This document shows positions 56,836 through 64,000 of a stretch of 64,000 nt of DNA, in pieces. The stretch spans positions 868,001 to 932,000 of the forward strand of contig JABAKD010000026.1 in NCBI GenBank assembly GCA_012845835.1. The letters are read 5' to 3'. A program made the position numbers and the translations under genes. Source of the DNA: Undaria pinnatifida. Its lineage: Eukaryota > Sar > Phaeophyceae > Laminariales > Alariaceae. Position 1 is the stretch's first letter; every line of letters begins with the position of its first letter. The notes beneath the pieces are model-generated. The model saw nothing but the letters and a program-made list of their open reading frames with translations. It did no database searches and was not told where the DNA came from.

Positions 56836-57190
56836 CGATGGCGGAACGGACCCACACATAATACGACTATATGATATATACTACGTAACAGCGCAACGGA
56901 CTCCATTTTTTCCCCCTCTACGACGAAATATGACCGAGATAAGAAAATCGCTTACCACGAAAACGGACCAATTTTTATTTTTCCCCCTTGGCGAAAGGGA
57001 AGCCGCACAATTGTTTTCGGGGTCAGGGGCGAAACACGGTGCGGCGCAAAACACCGGGCGTGCGGTAAAATACACATTGACTCCGGTACATGGTGCGCTA
57101 AGCCGCCCGCTAAAAAGGTGCGACAGCGCGCCACCGCACGCCCCAAATATAACCCTGGTCGGTACGTAGGTTTCGCGTGTAACACCGGTA
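56836..57190 (+). repeat. Diverged repeat pair, member 2
   Basis: Partner of 52240-52600, about 60-70 percent similar by eye with several gaps. The ends are recognisable (GATGGCGGAACGGACCCA and CTGGTCGGTACGTAG). This suggests an old, small non-coding repeat family. Confidence 0.55.
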
Positions 57191-57269
57191 GCTCGTTTGT
57201 TTTCACCTGCCTACAAACCCGGTCGACTCAAGCGGTCCCCTCCACATATTAACCTACACAGATGGCGTC

Positions 57270-58460
57270 TTCCAATGCGGGTTATGGAGGTTCCGTGCGC
57301 AGAACAAATGCGAACGTCGTAGTCTTGTGAAACACCTCGCATCAGCAGGGGAGTCACCGACCTGTATCCTTCACGAGGGTTTACGGACCAGGGCTATAAT
57401 AAGTGCTCCAGCACGTGGTGCGCCGAGATCGTGGGGGCGATGTGCGTACATTTTCTCAAAATGCGCGTCTCATTTACTCGCCTTGCACAGAACACAGAAA
57501 CAAGCACAGAGAGAGCCTGCTGTACATAACAGGATGGATGTCAACGCGCAGGTCAATCCTGAGGAAACCTTGAATTGTTGAAATCAATTGATTCGCGCCG
57601 TTATCACCGCATTTTTTGCAGCAGCCTGCAGTAACTCAGCTTCGACACCTAACATGCTATACAGAGTCGATAAAACTGCTATACAACGCTATTATCGCAG
57701 CCGCGAACGAAATATCTTGATCGTTCGTTCCAGTGTTTATTACTTGCGACTTGCAAGGGCATTGTCGAAAAAATATCAGCCGCTTCATGAATGATGTCTA
57801 CCGGCTTCATCAGATCACCGCATTGTTTCCTGTACAATAGAAACAGCCGCATCAAGAGCTCAACGCGTGCCACCAAAAGCTTGCTGTTTCTAGGAGTCTT
57901 GATTTTGGTTTGGGCCAAGAACCCGGGCTCACACTCGATAGTCTGCTTCATTCGAATAATTGATGTAGAGGAACTGATACATTCTACCGGGATAGTACGG
58001 CCGAGAACCATTCGAATCATTGAAGTCATCTGTTATTCCTCTGTATTTGCGAGCCTTCCAAGCCTTCTTTCATTCTCGGACAAAGACAACTGCATACGCT
58101 TGCAATTAGGTCCCTCAAACCGGAAAGCCACAAAGAAAGTTCTGGATGAAATTGTCAAAAATATTACCAACAAGAGCTCCAAATATGTTTTGCTTACGGC
58201 GAAAATATTCCTCAAATTTGTTTCTCGCCTTCGGCGAAAAAAATTCGCACAGGTTGTTTGACCTTCCAGCAAACCATGTGCGGGGGGAGAAAAGGGGGGC
58301 AAACCGTACATCCACTCCTTTTTGTGGTGCGGTAAGCCAATGTATCAAGAAAATGGTGCAACTACGTGTCATTTAACCATCTAATACGCGCGATCGAAAT
58401 ATCACGCAGCTGGCAAATATGAGTTTTGATCAAAGATGTTATTGGTCGATCTCACAGTGG
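57270..58460 (+). repeat. CAGCTG-MITE relative split by about 1 kb
   Basis: 57275-57390 (GGTTCCGTGCGCAGAACAA...GACCTGTATCCTTCACGAGGG) and 58385-58460 (CGCGCGATCGAAATATCACGCAGCTGG...GATCTCACA) are the two halves of the unit also seen at 46850-47050/48241. The roughly 990 bases between hold an unrecognised frame at 57791-58261. Confidence 0.55.
57791..58261 (+). other. Unrecognised open frame, 156 codons
   Basis: A basic protein-like frame with a hydrophobic patch near residues 30-42 and a Lys/Arg-rich tail. The opposite strand is open for 116 codons over 57679-58029. It sits in what looks like an insertion within a MITE-like repeat, so it may belong to a mobile element. No domain is recognised. 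Confidence 0.25.
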
Positions 58461-59563
58461 AAGCGTATTTTTGTCATATAAAAAGAAACAAATCCAAGAA
58501 ACAGACAGAAAAGGGCATTTGAGCACGCAGAGTGCGCCAATCTCTTAAAGGGCACTGACGTTAGAACACAGCGAGGCTAGTAAGTCCAAGCGGGCTGACG
58601 CTAGCTCTACAGCTCTCCGCATAATGTAATTTCCGCAAGAATGCCTACGCCCCATCCTAAGCCCGTCGAAACCATCTGACGGCCTCCTGGTCAGCCTTTC
58701 GCCACCCTCAAAACTACATGGCATATCGCTTCATATCTTGGTCGAGGCGCACCATCCAATGATCCTCTTTTCCCCCTTACACCCAATGAGCTCCCCAAAA
58801 ATCACCGTCCTCGGCGGACGCTCCTCCCCATGCGAGCCACGAATCCCGGCAATAATACCCTCCGTCTCCGCACTATCGCTCCAATGCCCTCGGAGTCTGT
58901 CTTGGCGCGCGCAATGGCGTACGAGATGATTTACGTAGAGCTGACACTCCGTAGTTTGGTTGCTGAGCACGTATCTCATGGGGCGTACGATAGTCTGCGT
59001 GATGAATGCTTGCAGCTTATGTTTCAAGCGCGTGTCAGTAAATCTAGAGCCCGTCTGGTGTATATACGTAGAACCAAGACATGGAGCTACAAGGCGACTT
59101 ACACCGCACCTACTACGCCAGCCTCACCCCTACTGCACGACGGTTGCGCAAGGGAAAACAAAATTAATAGCAACAAACGAGTTTGACACCAATTTTTTTT
59201 AGTATTTTGGTTGTTCATACCTCTCTTCGTTCACGTTTCATGTTGCAGTCTCGATTTCGAGGGTAGTGGTAAGTAAGACCATTCGAAATCAGAGTAAGGG
59301 CCCGTTAAGGTGGGCGCGATCGGAGTGTCGCACAGCTCGCGACGACAAGAGGTTCGACTATGTCCTCGATCTCACAGCGGTAGTTAAAAACTTTGGTGGG
59401 TAGTATAATACATGCCTGGTGACATATCTGCAACGTTGTCGGATGGATACACTGTCAGCTGTTGTACGTAATGGTCTGAGTCTTCTACAAAAGGACAAAG
59501 ATAACAAACGTTAGGAAGTACTGACAAAGGTCGTTCAACATAACTTCATCGGCGACGTCCGAA

Positions 59564-60726
59564 GGGCCACCTGCACTATCTGCATTTTTGGTGGAAGCTC
59601 GTGAAAGCTTCCATGAACGTTTCCACGTAAACAACTTCCACGGAAGCTTCCACGGACGCAACCTAACTCTAACCCTAACCCTAATCCTAAGCTCCCAAGT
59701 AAGTAACTTCCGTGGAGGCTTCCAGTACGTCCGCTAAAGCTTCCATTACTTCCATGAAGATTTCGTGGAAGCTTTCGTGGAAGCTTTCATATCTTCCATG
59801 ATGACTTCCGTGGAAGTTACCTCCATAAAATCTTCAATAAATTCCGCCAAAGCTTCTATTACCTCCATGAAAGCTCCCATGGAAGATTTCATGGAAGTTA
59901 CTTCCATGGAAGCTTTCGTGGAAGCTTCCGTGGAAGTTACTTCCGTAGAATCTTATATATCTTTCATGGAAGCCTCCACGGAAGCTTTTGTTGAAGTTGC
60001 TTCCATGGAAATTTTCGTGGAAGCTTTCGTGGAAGCCTTCGTGGAAGCTCCCGCGGATGTTACTTCCGTGGAAGCTGTCATATATTCCACATCTTCCACA
60101 TCTTCCACGGAAGCTTCCACAAATGCTTCCGTGGAAGCTACTTCCGTGAACACTTCCATCATATCCGCGAAAGCCTCTATTACTTCCATGAAAGCTTTCG
60201 TGGAAGTTGCTTTCATGGAAGCTCCCGTTGAAGTTACTTCCGTGAAAGCTGCCATACTTTCCGCGAAAGTTTCCATTTCACTTCCATGAAAGCCTCCACG
60301 GAAGCTTTCGTTGAAGTTGTTTCCATGGAAATTTTCGTGGAAGCTCCCGCGGATGTTACGTCCGTGGAAGCAGTCATATATTCCATATCTCCCACGGAAG
60401 CTTCCACGAATGCTTCCGTGAAAGCTACTTCCGTGAACACTTCCATAATATCCGCGAAAGCTTATATTGCTTCCATGAAAGCTTTCGTGGAAGTTGCTTC
60501 CATGGAAGCTTTCGTGGAAGCTTTCGTGGAAGTTGCTTCCATGGAAGCTTTCGTGGAAGTTGCTTCCATGGAAGCTTTCGTGGAAGCTTTCGTGGAAGCT
60601 CCCGTTGAAATTACTTCCGTGGAAGCATCCATATCTTCCATTGAAACTTCCATGGAAGCGGTGAAAGCTTCCACGGAAGCTAGCTTTCACGAGCTTCCAC
60701 GCAAAATTCACGTTGTGCAGGAGACC
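59564..60726. mobile_element. Foldback-like DNA element filled with GGAAGCTTCC minisatellite, copy 2
   Basis: The 1163-bp element starts GGGCCACCTGCACTATCTGC and ends GTTGTGCAGGAGACC; read inward, both ends reach GTGGAAGCTCGTGAAAGCT. It is flanked by ACGTCCGAA (59555-59563) and GCATCCGAA (60727-60735), a 9-base target duplication with two mismatches. The block without the element is at 8641-8700, where ACGTCCAAA (8663-8671) is present once. A telomere-like run of CTAACCCTAA units lies at about 59660-59690. The interior is almost entirely 12- and 15-base GGAAGC-TTCC-TGGAA units, which leave long frames open on both strands. Confidence 0.85.
59660..59690 (+). repeat. Short telomere-like CCCTAA run inside the foldback element
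   Basis: Reads ACCTAACTCTAACCCTAACC then CTAATCCTAA: about five degenerate CCCTAA units. Copy 1 of the element has a weaker version near 47585-47600. Confidence 0.75.
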
Positions 60727-61980
60727 GCATCCGAACCTCCAAATATTTTGACAGAGCCAGATAATTCTAAACACTAAGAGCACATCAATCAGGAATGCGG
60801 GAGAGGGATACACGAACCGTCACAACAATATTTATTTATCATATCAGTACATATGTTAAATCGTATACACGCCACATCTCTTGATCGAGATCTAATTGGA
60901 GGGGATAGCAAGGATATCGATATTGTGCTATACCTCGAGGAATGTTCACACGGAAAACCAACGGCCTTGTTTATCTGAACTTTGTATATCCGTTGGTGTC
61001 GGCATTATATGGAATAACGGGTTTTCTCAATCTTCTAGATAAACCAACTCTCTTGTTGTTTAGGATGAACGCGACAGGTGAAGTTATCTGTGCGACCAAC
61101 GAGACAACTATTTCTTGATTGTTCGGATGGTGGCGCGGAACACGCGCAAACCGAGCACGCGTGGATGATAATGAGTTTTTTCCAATATTGTTGGCCGCTC
61201 GCCGTCCGTCTGTCTTCTGTATGCCTCCCGCAAAAAGGACATACCCTTTCGCGGATGGTCGACTCGGCGCTCTTGTATTATACCTTCTCGAGAGTCTTAG
61301 CTTAAGACACGAGGTGGTCGGTGTGTTGCTGGCAATGGAATCCAATGACGCATAACAAGCGCTGGTGGTCTAGCGTTCCGAGCTGAATGCAGTGCTCCTG
61401 GGCGAGGCTTTGTCACAAACCCGTACAGCACGGCCACTTTCACCTCGGCCTTAAACAGGGGCACGCGAATCGAATCCGTCGTTAGATCTCCGGCAAAATA
61501 TCGGCGCTTGTTTTGACAAGGCCGGCCAAGTAGACACACGCTGTTTTGCCCTTCTATACCCCTCGATTGTTGATTCGAATGCAGGCGATGAGCTCCGCCG
61601 TGCTGTGCTCGGTACCATTAACTGCATGATAATCTGTGTTGTTTTGCTGCAAGTTTTGGGCTATACAGCACTATTCACTAGACCAATCAGTCCAGGTCTT
61701 GAAGATATTGCTATGCTCAACCAACACCTAATTGATAACATGGTGTTTTTCCAGAGTTCAGGGCAACAAACATGGAAACGACCAACACCCAATTGATAAC
61801 ATGGTGTTTTCCTAGAGCTCAGGGCAACCAATACTGAAACCGCCTGTGAGTTTCCCCGTTTTTGTTTTAACTGGAAACCGGCATTTCCCCCCGTTGTTTG
61901 TGGGTACGATATAAAGCACGAGGCACCTTGGATGATGCTCGAAGTAGCGTTTGCAAAGCTAAGCGAAACAGAAAGCTGTG

Positions 61981-62014
61981 GTTTGTTTGTTTGTTTGTTT
62001 GTTTGTTTGTTTGT
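61981..62014 (+). repeat. (GTTT)8 microsatellite
   Basis: Eight uninterrupted GTTT units. The same place in copy 1 (9851-9872) has only about five units, one with a base change. Confidence 0.9.
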
Positions 62015-62298
62015 GTCCCGTTCGACACACTTGCCCCTCGCTCGTCGTTTCCTCCTGTAGCCCCACTTCCGAAGGGCAAGCTTGTATACATACTGCATTG
62101 TGTACTGAAGTATACATACAGGCACTATGGGTTAATGACGCAACCAGTACTTGCAGTTGAGATGTAGAACGGAAACGTCCGATAAATCCACCGTGGTAAA
62201 TATACCATGTATGGCTTTTGGATGAGGCAGAAAGTCCTCAAACTCGATGCATATCGCCGCACTTCTGCTCTCTTGCTCCCGTGTTCCGAAACCTTTAG

Positions 62299-62416
62299 GG
62301 TTGGATGTTCAATGGAATAGAGACTCTAAACATTGCCTTCGTGATGGACGACATTGCGGACACGTTTGAGCTGGACAGCCTCACCAAAGGGATTGTGGGT
62401 GGCTCCGGTTTCCTTG
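62299..62416 (+). CDS. Second exon of the second SVOP-like transporter gene
   Basis: Same length (118 bases), acceptor, donor (CTTG|GTGAGA) and phases as 10164-10281, and about 93 percent identical. It starts with GWMFNGIETL and ends with GGSGFLG, covering the end of the first helix and the loop to the second. There are three amino acid differences (Gly to Asn, Ile to Met, Arg to Lys), no stop and no frameshift. The following intron continues to the window edge; the next exon (equivalent of 14528) would lie outside. With exon 44014-44106 it forms a proper N-terminus. Confidence 0.75.
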
Positions 62417-64000
62417 GTGAGAGTATATCCCGCTGCCTGTGCTGTTTTACACGTGCAGTTGGCATTGCCAAAGAGCCGGTCTAGAATATACGTTAACCTT
62501 ACGAACATGCATGAGGTGACCGTGTTGGTCCGTAGCGCACTCGAAATGAAAAATAACCACCTGGTATATCATGCCTTCTCCCCGAGTATTTGCCCTTGGA
62601 TAGTCTAGATGTTTTCGATGGGTGAAATTGTTGCCATTACCGGTGGTGTGTCAAATATCGCTTATGCCGCGGACCATTGAGTCGCCTTTTCCGCCTGTTT
62701 TTGTAGCTTTAAATCTGCCGAGCGTGCGCGATTGTTTGTTTGAACACCTCTGACGCAAGAGTTATTCGAACTGGACCGTCACAGCGCGTGGTTGGGGTGC
62801 ACCTGTGCGCAAACCCTAAGACAGACGTTACACGGCCCACGCGGGCAGGAACGTACCGGGCGGGGCGTTCACCGTCGCGACTCGAGCGGCAACCTGGGCG
62901 GACGAAACTGGTAGGGGTACTTGGGCTTCAAAGACGAATACTCTCGGAACGATCTAGGGGTCAGTGCGGGCAGGTCTGACGCGGACGCTAGGTGACCCGT
63001 CCTCGAAGGAGCCAAAATCGGGGCTACGGGACCATGCGGGCACGATTCCACCAATGTCGAGGTGCAGCGCCGCGACAGTGGTTGAAATTGGGGCGCACGA
63101 GGTGTTTGCTGCGATTGGATCCTCCTACGTGACTTGGCCAGGGTACTTGGGCTACAAACAGGCGGAGTCGCCGGTGATGTACGGTTCGACCCTGTATGTG
63201 CTGGGATTGTTTTGCAAGGACCTCAATCTCGGGACAGGAGATATTTTTGGATCCAATGAACACGCCTCCACTAACGGGGGTGGCGACGATCGCGATGGGC
63301 GTGATCGGCAGGCATCGGGGTTGACCGCCGCTTCAAAGGCACCCCGTTCCATGGAGAATCTCGGGCGTCGGGTAGACCCTCACCGGAGGGAAAGAGGATC
63401 ACTACATTCGAGGCGCGGTCACAACGGCGAGGGGTTCCGCCTCGATGGGAGGAATTCAGGGACTGGGAGGAGAGAGAGGATACGCGACGAGCAAGGCATG
63501 ACAACGTTTTAGGGGTGGCAACGCATCGGCCACACTCCCAGCGGCGGTATCGTGCAAAATTTTACAATCCTGCCCCGACAGACAGGATAGAAAATCACCA
63601 CCAAAGGGCCCCACGGAGGGGTGAGAAGGGCAACGAGACGGGCACCCTCCCACCGAAGGAGTAGAAGTAGGCCCCAGATCCTGCCCCAGACGCCAAGGGC
63701 AGAGTCCCAGAACGGGGGGGTGGTTCACTGTGACGCATAACGCCAGCAGTGGCGGAAGAAGTGTCCGCTATGATGGAGGGGTGGACCGGCGTGACGGGTC
63801 TTGGCCCTGTGATAGAGTAGGGGCAGGGTATCCTCGACAGGCGTCCCGGACCGGGGGCGATTGCCCGGCACCCAGCGAGAAGGAGATGATGCATCGACTC
63901 AGGTACGGCCCCAGCGGCTCTGAGTGGGGTTCCGTGACGACCCCAGGGAGATGGGGGAGGACGGTGGGGTTGTTCATCATCTCCCGGCGACGGGTATGCG

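Larger units (their letters stand above)
44107..62298 (+). other. Proposed 18.2-kb first intron of the second transporter gene
   Basis: Donor GTGAGT at 44107 and acceptor CCTTTAG ending at 62298 are compatible (phase 0 on both sides). Everything between is repeats and short unassigned frames. The first gene copy would have a similarly filled intron whose left end is outside the window, since its intron contains the DIRS-like element. Confidence 0.5.
59071..64000 (+). repeat. Duplicated block, copy 2
   Basis: Same-orientation match to 8190-11915, running off the right edge at the equivalent of 11915. It carries exon 62299-62416 and an inserted 1163-bp GGAAGCTTCC element. The frame at 9041-9595 is not preserved here. 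Confidence 0.85.

Noticed and set aside
59953-60813. 286-codon minus-strand frame as a real protein
   Set aside because: It is the satellite array read backwards plus an unrelated N-terminal part. The opposite strand is equally open. It is recorded as a finding about unit length, not as a gene.

Overview
This is a eukaryotic nuclear window rich in mobile DNA. It holds one spliced gene, the start of what looks like a second copy, and dozens of nested repeats. The split-exon gene, DIRS-order and Ty1/copia retrotransposons, tRNA-headed SINE-like units and microsatellites rule out a bacterial or organellar origin. A stramenopile, perhaps a brown alga, fits the mix of elements and the intron style. 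That is inference: no marker gene in the window settles the taxonomy.

Layout. 1-402 and 7153-8190 are the halves of a repeat (R) split by a 6.75-kb tyrosine-recombinase retrotransposon (403-7152, coding on minus) with the split direct repeats of PAT/Ngaro-type DIRS elements. The uninterrupted R copy is at about 49993-51300. From 10164 to 19980 lies an SVOP/SV2-like major facilitator transporter gene: nine exons are visible, their phases all agree, and its first exon is probably left of the window. 19981-23183 is intergenic, with an inverted TATATTTCAGGGGG minisatellite at 22.3-22.9 kb. 23184-28669 is a decayed Ty1/copia element. 28.7-43.8 kb is a thicket of repeats: inverted composite copies, a 300-base C tract, CAGCTG-ended MITEs and tRNA-headed SINEs.

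At 44014-44106 a 31-codon exon encodes the missing N-terminus of the same transporter family. At 62299-62416 a near copy of exon 10164-10281 follows, inside a block (59071-64000) that repeats 8190-11915. The simplest reading is a head-to-tail duplication of the transporter gene. The second copy would have an 18-kb first intron full of repeats and run past the right edge.

The most striking find is a mobile element family with two copies here (47051-48240 and 59564-60726). Each is filled with palindromic GGAAGCTTCC minisatellite, bounded by imperfect terminal inverted repeats and flanked by diverged 9-bp target duplications. Unoccupied target sites for both survive in this window (58448-58456 and 8663-8671).
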